From Siphonodentalium dalli (Eukaryota > Mollusca > Scaphopoda > Gadilida > Siphonodentaliidae), in assembly GCA_032622095.1 (NCBI GenBank), contig CP136062.1:154374875-154438874 (forward strand): a stretch of 64,000 bases of DNA. The letters run 5' to 3'. The first letter of the stretch is position 1. Each line of letters opens with the position of its first letter. Below the pieces are notes generated by a model. The model saw only the letters and a program-made list of their open reading frames with translations, searched no databases and was not told where the DNA came from. The translations under genes and the position numbers were made by a program. Below are positions 12,289 through 23,913 of this stretch, piece after piece.

Positions 12289-12551
12289 TTATCCCCTTCT
12301 CATAGTGAATAACAGTAGCATGCAGCCAACGAGGACGGTGATCTGTGGCACGAGGAATTCACTCCCGCCATTGTTGCCGGAGTTTCCGCCATTGTTTCCC
12401 CCGCCATTGTTGGCGACAGTGGTGGCAGCACCCGGAACAGTAGTGGCAGCACCCGGAACAGTAGTGGCAGCACCCGGAACAGTAGTGGCAGCACCCGGGA
12501 CTGTAGTGGCAGCAGCGGGACTAGTGGCGGCGGGTGTCGTGCTGAGGCACA
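12289..12551 (-). CDS. Terminal exon: (VPGAATT)n repeat protein with C-terminal membrane or GPI anchor
   Basis: On the minus strand a pyrimidine-rich AACTTCTTTTACAG acceptor ends at 12552, and the exon opens after it at phase 1. It encodes a Thr/Ala/Pro stalk with four to five VPGAATT heptads, a Gly/Asn spacer (NNGGGNNGGNSGNNGG), and a hydrophobic tail, FLVPQITVLVGCMLLLF, ending in TMRRG and a stop at 12289. This layout suits an O-glycosylated surface protein attached by a GPI signal or a single transmembrane segment. The phase matches the exon at 16443-16558, so both probably belong to one gene. Protein function is not recognised. The T2-like MITE at 14629-15270 lies in the intervening intron. 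Confidence 0.6.
12415..12510. repeat. 21-bp minisatellite within the coding exon
   Basis: The unit GTAGTGGCAGCACCCGGAACA occurs about four times in tandem and stays in frame, producing the VPGAATT heptads on the minus strand. Copy number is likely polymorphic. Confidence 0.8.
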
Positions 12552-14628
12552 CTGTAAAAGAAGTTAATATATGGTTATAATATGACTACATTGTCATGTT
12601 TGTTATATATTACGAAATAAAATTGAATTGAATTGAATTGACTATATCGGTAACATAATATATTTACGGTTGCTATACGCAATACAACACGAACAAGCAT
12701 TCTCTGCTTGTAAAATCCATCTCCCCATTGTTTTACAACCAAAATATTATGGTCAATTATACATGGTAGGCTCAATTAAAACCAACAAATGATTATTACC
12801 ATGACCACCATGCATAATGTGTAGTTTATTAAAGAACATTTTTTGAAATGCCGCTTCAGTTATCAGAATCGATTAATTGCTAACTACAGTCAACTATAGT
12901 ATAAAATTGCCCAAAACGTGTTATTTATCAACATTTTGTTGAGCGAAATCGGGCCGGATTGTCAAATATCTAACACCCAAAGCCACTGGATTTTAGAGTT
13001 ATCCATCTTCATCCGCAATTTGGTCCCTCAACCAGTTCCAAACAGCATAAACTGATCTAGAAGATATGAGTGAAAAAACGTCATATTTTCAACTTCCGGT
13101 GGCCATTTTGGCGGCCATCTTTGATGGGTAGTTTCAATTTTGCCCTATAAAAGTATCCTTATGTCTTAACTTCACGAAAATATATACATTTGTATAAAAT
13201 TTACTAGATTTTCCCGCTATAATTTGCATCAAACTGACTTGGGGCCTAGTCTGAAAAACGGCGGCCATGATGGACGCAATCTTGTCTGGAGTCTACACGG
13301 CCACTTTTTTTCTTGTTAGCATTGCTTAAAAGTTGAAGAACATAATAAGGAACAAAATGAGTGGGGTAAAGTTTAGTCAAGGGTAAGTTAAGGGGGTGCA
13401 ATGGTACCCCTATTAGCCCCCGGACCAGGGGGGTCCGAAAAAAGTGACATGACAGTAGGCTGAAAAAACTTTTTTCCGGTACCCACCACCCCCTATTTGA
13501 AGGAAAACATTTTTTTTTTCAATTTCATGCGGGATAGCCACCCCCTTTTTACCTCCAAATCTGTAGTCTCACACCATTTAAGCTTGATGGTCAGTATTAC
13601 AGTTACCCTATTTCAGTTTCTGGTTCTTTTAAGTCATTCCAACTTTTGTAATAACACGAAACAGGAAGTGATCTAAAAAAAAAAAACCAAGAAAAACCCA
13701 AAATAAAACGCAGAATACATGTGCTGATCAGTAAATTATTGATTGTTTCGTCCCCAAATATTGTCCGAGGTAGCTCATTATACATGTAAACAAGTACAAA
13801 AGCATTAGTGTACCTTCTTTTCATCACAGCAAGTGTAATTTTAGATGTGTCCCATAGTATCACATGAATTTATGTCATTTATGATTTTTGAAAAAATATT
13901 AGGGCAACCCCACCTGGCAATTAACTCTCCCACAATACAGGTATTCAGCTTAAATCCACCATGTATCACAAAACTAATTTTCATTTCCATGAGCTGAGTT
14001 CTTCGGCTAGGTACTGTGCCAAGGCCAAACCCAGGTCAAGCATTCAGACACATACATGTACGTGTAAATAGAAACTTGAAAATAAGACGGCCATATGCAG
14101 TCTGCAGAATAAGCTCCAAGGAGGGTGAGTTTAGTGATGCTACCCAGCATAGTGGGCTAAAGCATTACCAAACTCACCATATGTTACCCTCATTCTGTAG
14201 TTAGTTCTCCATGGTTGGTCGAGACCAAATAGAATGAGGTCGACAAAGGTTGAATTTGTTGATGCTATGTCGGGTAGTATCGCCAAAATCGCCCTCTGCA
14301 GACCTCGATCATATTGCTGATGACCAGCACATCATTTTTAGACTTGCATATATATTAAGTTATATTATATTTTCTCTCGCTTCTTTTCACTCGTCTGTTC
14401 TGATTCTGTTTATTCCACTTAGCAGCGTTCTCCACATCTACACATTCAAGTTCTATGTATGCTCGCCAAATCTGTTATATGGGTCCCACCATCAAGATTG
14501 TTATCTCAGTGATATGCATTGTTGCAATCTACAATCCCATACCCGAGTTCAGATACAATTTTGACTTGGTCATCAGGTCGCGTTAATATTAATGCTATAA
14601 ATGAATAGCTTTTTTCATTTTATTTACA
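12552..14628. other. Intronic/intergenic sequence with dispersed-repeat fragments
   Basis: At 12620-12640 there is a short (AATTG)n tract of the kind seen at LINE/SINE 3' ends. At 12843-13030 sequence is shared with 32790-33000. Motifs of the GGCGGCCATCTT type occur at 13080-13120 and 13260-13285. Nothing else coding was found; open frames here are short and featureless. Confidence 0.45.
12843..13030 (+). repeat. Dispersed repeat, copy 1 (partner at 32790-33000)
   Basis: Both places share, in order, TTATCAGAATCGAT, GTCAACTATAGTATA, TTATCAA.ATTTTGTT and TTTAGAGTTATCCATCTTCA, followed by TCCGCAATTT. Divergence between the blocks shows the copies are old. Same orientation; family unknown. Confidence 0.65.
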
Positions 14629-15270
14629 TTAAAGGGGTACTGTACCCCAATTTCAATAAATTCCCGGTGACAATAGCGATCTAATATGAATATTATATTA
14701 TAAAATAACTAATTTGAGTCGACGATGTCTACTGAAAACGTTCCGGTTAACAGGCTATCGTAAAAGTAAAATTGAATTATTTAATATAAATTCATTTACG
14801 GCTGGAGTCATAAAATGGAGAATTATGCCATTACGAGTTACCGTTCTTGAAATCGCATATGTTGCGTGTCTTTTATCGACGGCCGTTCGCGAACATTATT
14901 GAGTTGCAAACAAAACATGTTACCTGCAAAAGAAAGCCCGTTATAACCGATTCGAAAAAAATGAGAAAGAAACAAGAGTCATAAAGCGTCAAGTATTTTA
15001 TAGGGAGCGAGATTGTTCGATGGGAGAGATTGAATGCATCAATCGAAGCTGTGAGCAATGAACTTCCGGCGACCTGCGTCTTCTCCGGTGAAGGTCAAAA
15101 ACATGGCGCGTAGTTTGAAATCGTAATATTTTTGTTTCCAAGATCAATATTTTCTTCGCTAAATTAGGTTTATACGAAACTCATATAACACGAACACAAT
15201 CTAACTTGAAAGTTATTTCAATGGGAGTAAATAAAAAAATCGCCTATCTTTGTGTACAGTACCCCTTTAA
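14629..15270. mobile_element. T2/Kolobok-like MITE
   Basis: The left end reads TTAA-AGGGGTACTGTACCCC and the right end is the inverted TGTACAGTACCCCT-TTAA. This gives a perfect 13-bp terminal inverted repeat (AGGGGTACTGTAC) flanked by TTAA target duplications at 14629-14632 and 15267-15270. TTAAAGGRR termini with TTAA duplications define the T2 MITEs assigned to the Kolobok superfamily. The 634-bp interior shows no transposase, so it is non-autonomous. Confidence 0.82.
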
Positions 15271-16096
15271 AGTTTATTCATGTGCTACATAACAGTCCAT
15301 TTTCATCTGGAAACAGTAGCATTGGTACATGGCAATGTGATCGGATGTAAAAGGCGGATACCTGAGAGTTGGTTCGTAATCTGGATTTCTGAGAAGCATC
15401 ATGCCTATATCCACACTAACTACCCCCCCCCCCCATAAGCACTGCCCTAAGTGTCATACACACCTTAACAATGATGCTGAACACTTTGAGGCAATTATAT
15501 TGCAGAAATGTTGTAAGAGGAAAAAAATGTGACCACTTGGGAAAAAAGTGACTTTTTTTCGCGGCTGAGCCACCCACCCATCCCGGTCTACTGTATGGGA
15601 AAAAAGTGAATGACAAAAATCGGAGTCATTGTGTTCCCGCCATAAAATCTTCAACAGTGGTCCAGCCATTGTTGATATCTAAACATTGAAAGCAATTAAT
15701 GCGGTCATAATAGTTACACACTGCAACTATCAATCCAGCGAATTTGATATGATTGATAGAACAAACCACTATTATCATGATAATGTCGTTATTTGTTTAA
15801 AATACGTATCAATTGACATATACGCACCCGTTCCCTCATTAAAATCAACATATTTCGACCATTTTAGGGGATCTCCGCGAATTCGGGGAACCCCGCAAAT
15901 AGATCCGCAAACAGGGACCTACTGCGAATTGTCACAACAGGCTATCTATCAGTTGGTTGAACACTATTTCCTTTTTTACGAAAGTAAATTAACAAGTAAA
16001 TATCGAATGACGATACATATATTTGTAAACAAGCATCAATAATGTTATTGGGACGAAAAGCCTCATGGGAAAAAAACTGTATACTAGTGTACTCTA
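15271..16096. other. Non-coding; poly-C tract and short repeats of GGGAAAAAAGTGA
   Basis: A run of about 12 C lies near 15423. Two copies of GGGAAAAAAGTGA (about 15539 and 15597) lie close together. No gene was supported. Confidence 0.35.
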
Positions 16097-16370
16097 TTCT
16101 ACAAACTTCGCCGAAAATCTGAAGCTAAACGAACCTACCACTCCATAGAAAATATCGCCTGAACTACTGTCAATTGTAAATATTTACTACTCGATTCGGG
16201 ATGCATCTATCTGCGATAAGCTAATGAAAATGATTCTACAAAGTTCGCCGAAAATCTGAAGCTAAACGAACCTACCACTCCATAGAAAATATCGCCTGAA
16301 CTACTGTCAATTGTAAATATTTACTACTCGATTCGGGATGCATCTATCTGCGATAAGCTAATGAAAATGA
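16097..16370 (+). repeat. Exact two-copy tandem duplication, 137-bp period
   Basis: Copy 1 is 16097-16233 and copy 2 is 16234-16370. Only one difference was noticed (ACAAACTTC versus ACAAAGTTC). It lies beside the exon at 16443-16558 and must be very recent. Confidence 0.93.
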
Positions 16371-16442
16371 TTTCCCCATCGAGAGTCACTGCAATGAATT
16401 AATTCTCCACTCAGCCACCGGGGACTTCTCACTTGTCCATAC

Positions 16443-16558
16443 CTGAGATCGCAGTCCGAAAAGTTTGAATGTCATCCCACTCCGCAGTATCAACGTTCTG
16501 TTGGCACCCAGTGCTGGTGAATGCAGCCTCCTTGCATGTTAATGTTTGCACATTCATA
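16443..16558 (-). CDS. Internal coding exon of the minus-strand surface-protein gene
   Basis: On the minus strand a strong acceptor (CTTCTTTCCACAG) ends at 16559 and a consensus donor (TCTCAG followed by GTATGG) starts at 16442. The 116-bp exon is open in one frame only, encoding VQTLTCKEAAFTSTGC, QQNVDTAEWDDIQTF and RTAIS, with two cysteines. It ends at phase 1, matching the phase-1 start of the exon at 12551, and it starts at phase 2, so at least one earlier exon must exist upstream (higher coordinates). That exon was not identified. The joined segment would place a third Cys just after RTAIS. No family was recognised. Confidence 0.6.
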
Positions 16559-17231
16559 CTGTGGAAAGAAGTACAGCAAAGAAAATATAAAAGAAACTCA
16601 GGCCCTTCAGAGTAGGGTATTTATACGGAAAATATAGAACTAATATAGGATTCACCGCCTGTCGAAGCCACAACTATTCCACAATGAGACATTTACACCA
16701 ATACCAGCAATCAATTTGTTATATATATACATGTAATTTCTTATGTTCCTATTATGTCACATGCGATTTAAACGAGTGAAATAAACACATTGAAATTGAA
16801 ATTGGGTACAATCGTATATATGTAATGCAAATATAGGCAACACATGTACATGTATAATATATTAACTTCTCATATTGACTGGAAATAATTCTCCCATAAC
16901 AATATTTCGCAGGCTCCTCGCTCAACCATCGTTAATTTAGAACGGTATTTTCGGCTGGCAATTAGCCACATATTTCTTGAAAATGGTGTATCTCTTATAG
17001 ATTCGGGGGTGTTACTAAGAAATTAATTTGTCATGAATTATTCCATGTGAATCGGAACAGTTTATGTTTTTATTTTTAGAGCATTACTACGATTGGAAAG
17101 TAATCCTTTAAGACACTTTTATGTGGAATATTAAGACACCAGATGTTTCTCATGTATTTGTTTTTGGGAACAGAAGAACTAAGTTTGTAAGACCATCTTA
17201 AGTCCCAACTATTTATATATCTTTATTGCCT
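16559..17231. other. Intergenic or upstream intron; no feature seen
   Basis: AT-rich sequence with a short AAATTGAAATTG tract near 16790. The phrase CCATCTTAAGTCCCAACTAT near 17193 resembles one near 61490 and may be a small repeat fragment. Confidence 0.3.
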
Positions 17232-17505
17232 CCAATTGTGGAAATTGATTGCTGTGCAATATTTGCAAGAAATACATAATAATGCATACTACGTAAGTAC
17301 TGATATACCATATATCCAATTGTGGAAATTGATTGCTGTGCAATATTTGCAAGAAATATATAATAATGCATACTACGTAAGTACTGATATACCATATATC
17401 CAATTGTGGAAATTGATTGCTGTGCAATATTTGCAAGAAATATATAATAATGCACACTACGTAAGTACTGATATACCATATATCTCACAACCGTGTGAGC
17501 GCAAA
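17232..17505 (+). repeat. 84-bp minisatellite (3 copies) ending in a hairpin; Pearl/Helentron-like element
   Basis: Units start with CCAATTGTGGAAATTGATTG at 17232, 17316 and 17400, an exact 84-bp period. The array is followed at once by CTCACAACCGTGTGAG (6-bp stem, 4-nt loop) and GCGCAA. A second site, 18049-18178, has one unit with the same hairpin. A tandem-repeat core with a 3' hairpin recalls the Pearl and Helentron-associated elements of molluscs, but termini were not proven. Confidence 0.6.
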
Positions 17506-18048
17506 ATAATCAAGTGGATATAGAATATCGAGTTATGTAAGATCTAGAGAAAAAAAGGTGTATTGACCTTGTTGTAATTAGTAAATCAACCATATTATCT
17601 GCGTTTTACATGCGAATTCATTCTAACCGTTGCATAAAACCGATTAGGACTATTCTAGAAATTTATATATGACAATATATATGACACTCACGGACAACCA
17701 CGCACAATGAAAGTAAGACAGACAGACAACGAACATGCTCCCAACGACTGGTGACAAAGACCTGGAATTAGATATAATCGTTTGTTTATGGAGGGTAAAA
17801 ACGGTCATAATTCTAGCTTAATATTCAAATTCTTAATTTAATCTTTTAACCTCAATTCACTACTTGCACACGGATCTGCGCGTTGCGATGGCACTGTGTA
17901 CAGCAGCTCACTGGCGGGAAACAGCTTTCACCTTTCACAATCGCTCCCGGTTATTTCACTCGAGTGCATGGGTGGTATTAGACTAGACGCTGGCTCTATG
18001 AGGCTACGTTGTTACACTATGCACATTGCACGCCGTCATGATCCGGCA

Positions 18049-18178
18049 CAAGTAAGCACTGATATACCATATATCCAATTGTGGAAATTGATTGCTGTGC
18101 AATATTTGCAAGAAATATATAATAATGCATACTACGTAAGTACTGATATACCATATATCTCACAACCGTGTGAGCGCA
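18049..18178 (+). repeat. Second copy of the 84-bp unit element with hairpin end
   Basis: This reads AGTAAGCACTGATATACCAT, then one full 84-bp unit, then the same CTCACAACCGTGTGAGCGCA end as the array at 17.2-17.5 kb. It sits in otherwise unrelated sequence, so the hairpin travels with the repeat. Confidence 0.65.
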
Positions 18179-18369
18179 ACAGAGCAGAGCGTCGGAGCGT
18201 CATAGAGCGATGCAGTGTCTAGTCCAGGGTGGCATTAACGTCGTGTGACTGTAACGTAACCCAAAGAATTTAATGACTCAAAGAGTATAAAATCAAAGAC
18301 GGATGCCGAGGTTCATGTTTCCGGAATTCGGAAAAGAAACGTTAGCTTATTGAGTTGTCACCACAAATA

Positions 18370-20790
18370 TACATATGCAATTTGGGATGTATCAAATAAA
18401 AGATGTTGCCTATATAATCAAATGCAATAAAAGTATGCACATGAAATAAAAGATATTGCCTATATATATAATCAAATTCAATAAAACGAGCGTCGCACAG
18501 CGACCGCATTTATCCCGTCGGGTCGCTAAAACATGACAGCTAGAGAGACACGTTTGCAGTTGTTTACCAAAACTAAGAATAGAACCAAAACAAGATCACG
18601 TGCCCGATTGGGTCAGTTGCTAAATAAAGATTTGATGGATCATGCGGATCGATACACAAATTCCATTGGTGGGATTAACATGCAGTACTATATGATCATT
18701 CATAAGATTTAATAAGTAAACATCTGCCTGGTAATTTATTCGCAATGTTACCAAAAACTCTCAGCAGCATCAGGGTAATATATAACCAGGGCGCTGATCG
18801 TTCTCAGTAAATCGGGAGAGCGGAACTATATCGCCGGAGGCACGCGATCAAGTCGTGAGAGGGCCAAGGTCTTTTCGCAAGATTCGAAAATTGGGGAAAG
18901 TATGTTTTTGTTTGAAATTAGCCCCCCCCCCCCAAACCTTCCCCTTTTTTGTTTGTTTGTTTGTTTGTTTTGTGATCCTGCGGCATTCGCTTGGCACTGA
19001 CCAGCAGACATCACCAACCAAGGGGTATAGTGTCTCGTTTCAGGTCCGGGTTCCCACGGACTCCGCTTGTTTGCTTGTGGCCATGGCGCATTGTGGGCCA
19101 AAAAGGGAAGACGCGAAGCAAGAAATGGATAAATGGACAGTGAACATCCTACCAATAATTTCACGACTACCTTTTTGATTAATAATTCATTAAATAAAGG
19201 TAGTCAATCAGGCAGACCTGTCTTTGTTGTGTTACGACCCTGCGGGATAAAAGTATGTATACCCAACCCCTCGTGCGGCGTCGTGCCACGAGAATATACA
19301 CATGAAATATTCTAACCGACCGGACAGTGTTGCACCCATATGTGACGATGTGATCAGCCTTGATGACATACACACGAAATAATGAAATATACCATATAGT
19401 GGCCCATGCAATATAAGTACGCACATCCTAACCCCATGTCGCCAAGTCTCTACACGGGACATATTGTGACATGTGAAAACATGCACATGAAATGTTCAAG
19501 CAGACATGGTCCCATGCAATATAAGTGCGTACACGCCAATCACATGTCGCCGAGTCCCTACATGTAACCAGTCGTGAGAACGTGCGCATTAAAATGTTAA
19601 ACAGACCCGACAGTGTCACAATCAGTATTAGAAACAAAGTACATACTTCACCCCAACCACCTGTCGCCGCGTCCCTACATGTGATGACCAGACGTGAAAA
19701 CATGCACATGAAATAAAAGATATTGCCTATATAATCAAATGCAATAAAAGTATGTATACCCAACCCCTTGTACTACGCCGCTGTGACCAGCCATGAGAAC
19801 ATGCACAAGAAATGTTCAAACCGACCGGACAGTGTTGCATGCAATATAAGTATACGTACATTCCAACCCCCAACCCCGTGGCAGCCTCTGTGACGATGTG
19901 ATCAGCATTGATGACATTATACTTATGAAATAATCAAATAGACCAGACAATGTCCCATGCAAGTACGCACACCATTACCCCATGTCGCAACGTCTCTACA
20001 CGGGACATATTGTGACATGTGAAAACATGCACACGAAATGTTCAAACAGATATGGTCTCATGCAATATAAGTGCGTACACGTCAATCCCAAATCGCCGCG
20101 TTCCTACGTGTAACCAGTCGTGAGAACGTGCACATGAAATTGTCAAACAGATCCGGCAGTGTCACAATCAATATCAGAAAAAAAGTACGTACTCCACCCA
20201 ACCACCTGTCGCCGCGTCCCTACATGTGATGACCAGACGTGAAAACATGCACATGAAATTGATATTGATATTGCCCATATAATCAAATGCAATAAAAGTA
20301 TGTATACCCAACCCCTTGTACCACGCCGCTGCAGTGACCAGCCATGAGAACATACACATGAAATGTTCAAACCGACCGGACAGTGTTGCATGCAATATAA
20401 GTATACGTACACCCAACCCCATGTGCCACCCCTCTGTGACGATGTGATCAGCCTTGATGGCATACACACGAAATAATCAAATAGACCAGACAGTGTACCA
20501 TGCAATATAAGTACGCACACCCTAACCCATGTCGCCACGTGTCTACACGTGACATCTTGTGACATGTGAAAATATGCACATGAAATGTTCAAACAGACAT
20601 GGTCCCATACAATATAAGTGCGTACATGGCAATCCCATGTCGCCGCGTCCCTACATCTAACCAGTCGTGAGGACATGCACGTGAAATTTTCAATTAGACC
20701 CGATAGTGTCCCATACAATATAAGTACTTACACACCAACCCCCTTCCACTGCGTCCCTACGTGTGACCCACCGTGAACACACGCACGTGG
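18370..20790 (+). repeat. Complex degenerate tandem array (about 105-110 bp units, ~548-bp higher-order period), split by an inserted element
   Basis: Units contain variants of ACATGCACATGAAATGTTCA, CATGCAATATAAGTRCG, and CCCATGTCGCCGCGTCCCTA, spaced about 105-110 bases. The stretch around ATCAAATGCAATAAAAGTATG recurs at 19739 and 20287 (548 bp apart), and its remnant flanks the inserted element at 18416-18486 and 19247. Minus-strand open frames here (for example 20143-20718) are by-products of the repeat. Confidence 0.75.
18487..19246 (+). mobile_element. Dispersed non-autonomous element, short copy (760 bp)
   Basis: It interrupts the surrounding array and is flanked by ATAAAA on both sides (18481-18486 and 19247-19252), a target duplication. 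It starts CGAGCGTCGCACAGCGACCG and ends GTTACGACCCTGCGGG. A CCCGTCGGGTCG motif near the left pairs imperfectly, inverted, with CGACCCTGCGGG at the right end. It matches 24916-26635 closely, but lacks about 960 bp after its first 25 bases. A (TTTG)n and a poly-C tract lie inside. Confidence 0.72.
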
Positions 20791-21044
20791 TATTGAGTTC
20801 ACATTTTTATAAACCTATTTACTTTACTAAAGGTCAGTAATAATATTAACTATTTTACTTTTAATTAACTATTTGCTTCTTCTCATCGTAAATACGCCAC
20901 TACAAAGTTTGCGTCCATGTACAAAATATCGTATCAATCTTTAATTAATTTCACGTAACAAACTTCAGTTAAAATACTCATTAAGTGGTTACCAAGAACA
21001 AGTATAAAACTAATAACTGCACATTACCTCTTCTCTTTTTAAAG

Positions 21045-21118
<74 letters not shown>

Positions 21119-22080
21119 CTAACATAGTATATACCGCATACTTTAGTAGAACATGTTAATTAATACATCATACATTGTATCAGATTCTAAAAGTAATTCT
21201 TTGTAAAATGATTCACGGACGATCTGATGCATGCATCTTTATTTCTTTTTGCTGATTGTTCTCGGTATACAGTTGTACCATTGGCACAGGCCAATATATA
21301 TTGGGCTGGTTTGATGCGATTCGAAGCTGGTTTACTACGATTTCATATGATAACAAAGAAAAGCATGATAATTTCGGGCTTATTTCGGCCAATTTGGCCG
21401 GTTACTTCATGTGAGTTTTTCATCTGACGTGTGTGTCGGAATAATGATATGGAGGATTTATGTAAATGTTAGCCCAAACTACATTTCCAAGTAACGATGG
21501 TTTTGTTGTTTATTTTGAGGAATAATACCGCGTCAGATGAATTCAGCCCAAATATGTTAACAGTTGTCGTGTAAAACATTCGGCAGTAAGTTAGCGTTAT
21601 TTAGTATTTGTGGATGTCCTTTAACATGGGGAAAATAGACTACTGCGCTTGAACGAGCATGTGAATTGTCGTTTTTAATGTATAGCAACTTTATAATCAA
21701 TAACAGAGACATTCTCTGTCAAATAAGGTCGCTCTATTTACGATACCAATTGGGGAACTTTGTAAATTAAATTACGCGTAAACTTAACCTGCTGCAAATA
21801 GAAAAGGTGTCGGAATCGGCGTACTCGCCCCATGGGCTAACTCGCCCAATCGGCGCGTGCCAACTCGGAATAAAAGGCCAACTCGGAATAAAAGATGCAT
21901 ACGGGGTGTTATATGGTGTTTGGTCCGTTGTTTCTCAATGAATATTATTGAAATTTGGTGTATATGTCCGGGCTGGGACATGGAATACAACAACGTTTGA
22001 ATTGTTTTTAAATTTACAAATTTGTTGATTTTATTCATTTTGTTTTCGTTCTGAAACACACTATAAAGTGTATATAATAT
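20791..22080. other. Non-coding; (AT)n microsatellite at 21049-21117
   Basis: The dinucleotide run is about 34 units long. The remainder shows no gene. At 21855-21892 there is a short duplication of CCAACTCGGAATAAAAG. Confidence 0.5.
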
Positions 22081-22380
22081 AATAACGAACACGAGACATA
22101 CATAATTTATGAACTGTTAACAAAAGATATCAAATTCAATACATGACAAAGATGACTCAGTAGAGTTTATAAAGTGAACATAAAAACATTGAGGTAAGAA
22201 TCTTTTTAAGGAATTCAACTTTATTTAATGATAATAAACACATAAATTAAAATAACAAACATGAGACATACATGATTTATAAACTGTTAACAACAGATAT
22301 CAAACTCAATACATGACAAAGATGACTCAGTGAAGTTTATAAAGTCAACATAAAAATATTAAGGTAAAAATCTTTTTAAG
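22081..22380 (+). repeat. Direct repeat, two ~130-bp copies with a 170-bp offset
   Basis: 22081-22210 matches 22251-22380, for example GACATACATRATTTAT, ACATGACAAAGATGACTCAG and TCTTTTTAAG, with about 10% divergence by eye. A 40-bp unrelated spacer separates them. Confidence 0.8.
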
Positions 22381-23913
22381 CATTACTAAACCGTTTAGCA
22401 CAGTCCACTTCACTCATCCGATCATCACTAAACTTCATATTTATCTTGATATTGATCTATCAGATGAGAGCTATCAAATATTTTTTTAATTTTATAGGAA
22501 AAAATGGTCGCCAGCGGCCATATTGCATTTACGTTATATGTTATCGCGTCATGTCGATATCTAGTATTACTTAGAAATTTCACCTTTCCAGATTCATAAT
22601 TGCTCCATTGACTGTAACAGATGGAATTATTCCCCTCTTCGGATAGAGTGTCACTGAAACTTTATTTTGTCAGACTGTCTGTATAGTCACTGATTATATA
22701 TGGCAATAATCTGTAATAAGATGTAGCACTATTTTATTTTATATTTACATGCAGTGCTGTTTTTATACAACAATTCTAATCCCCCCTAGATCATCATGTG
22801 ATCGACCATACATCGCGCGAGGACCTGGTTGAATTAAGGGGGGTTTTATGGATAACTTCTGTCCTCAAGCTAGATTATACTTATGACATTTAATGGCATG
22901 TTTCTAACGTGGAGGGTTATAGATATACTTGAGACACCACCACTCTTCAATTCACACCAAGTTCTCAGCTGTCATATTCGGATATTATAACCCATAGCCA
23001 TGATATATGGTTTATTTTGTGTATACTAGTAATATTGTTATTTTCAGTACCTTTATATACCAGTACTGTGTATAACAATGCATATAAATTAATCCATGTA
23101 TACATGTATATTGATTCAACAGATTCAGTGGTTTTGTCCATCAGTCTATCAAATTTGCGGGGAAAACATGGCCACAAGCAGTACACCCTGCTAAATTTGG
23201 AATTTGAATCAATTGGCGCACCCTGCAGCTAGCTTTTATTGGAGAACCTTTTCTCATGTGGATATTTTGGGTCACCGCTAGATGTGAGCCATATTTTGTT
23301 CTCAAACTGTCCTTGTGAAGACATCACTGCCAGCGGTGATCTTGAATTTTACTATTTTTATGGCTAAATAATTTGGTTGATCCTACAGACGACACCCCTT
23401 GTCCGATCGTCACCAGATTCCACAAAGATCTTCTGGATAACCAGGGTGAGAGTAATCTAATTTCCCCGAATTTCGTTAAAAAACATTACCACAGGCAGCA
23501 ATTTGGTATCTTACTGTTTGATCCTCTTTTGCATGACTGAATTGTTTAGCAACTGTACAGACATATCCCTCATCTGATAGTCACCAAACTTCATATTGAT
23601 CTTCGGGCTGACAACTAGATGGGAGCTATCGAATGCTTTGAATTTTTTTTGGAAAACATTGTCGCCAGCAGTCATCTTCTATTTTTGTTTATACATACAT
23701 GTATATCTCTTCATTCGGATAGCCAGTATTACGTGGGTACTTCAACTTTCCGCATTCCTGTCATCATTTTAAATATAAAAATTTACCTGATACATGCACT
23801 CTTCAAAATTTGTTTCGTCGTATCTATTTTAACGACCCGTATGATAATATTGATACAGATATATTTGTTAAACATATATTTAGTTTGTAACTAAATCTAG
23901 AAATATATAATAG
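22381..23913. other. Diverged repeats with CCGATCRTCACCAAACTTCA motif; no gene
   Basis: Related phrases occur near 22416, 23400 and 23575, each followed by a GAGAGCTATC or comparable block and a TCGCCAGCRGYCAT block (22508, 23659). This looks like three worn copies of one repeat family. No coding potential was supported. Confidence 0.45.

Noticed and set aside
17209-17523. Overlapping frames on both strands made of repeated MCIIIYFLQILHSNQ-type segments
   Set aside because: Translation of the 84-bp minisatellite in several frames.
20143-20718. 191-codon minus-strand frame
   Set aside because: Translation of the degenerate ~110-bp array; repeated Cys/Trp segments mirror the DNA period.
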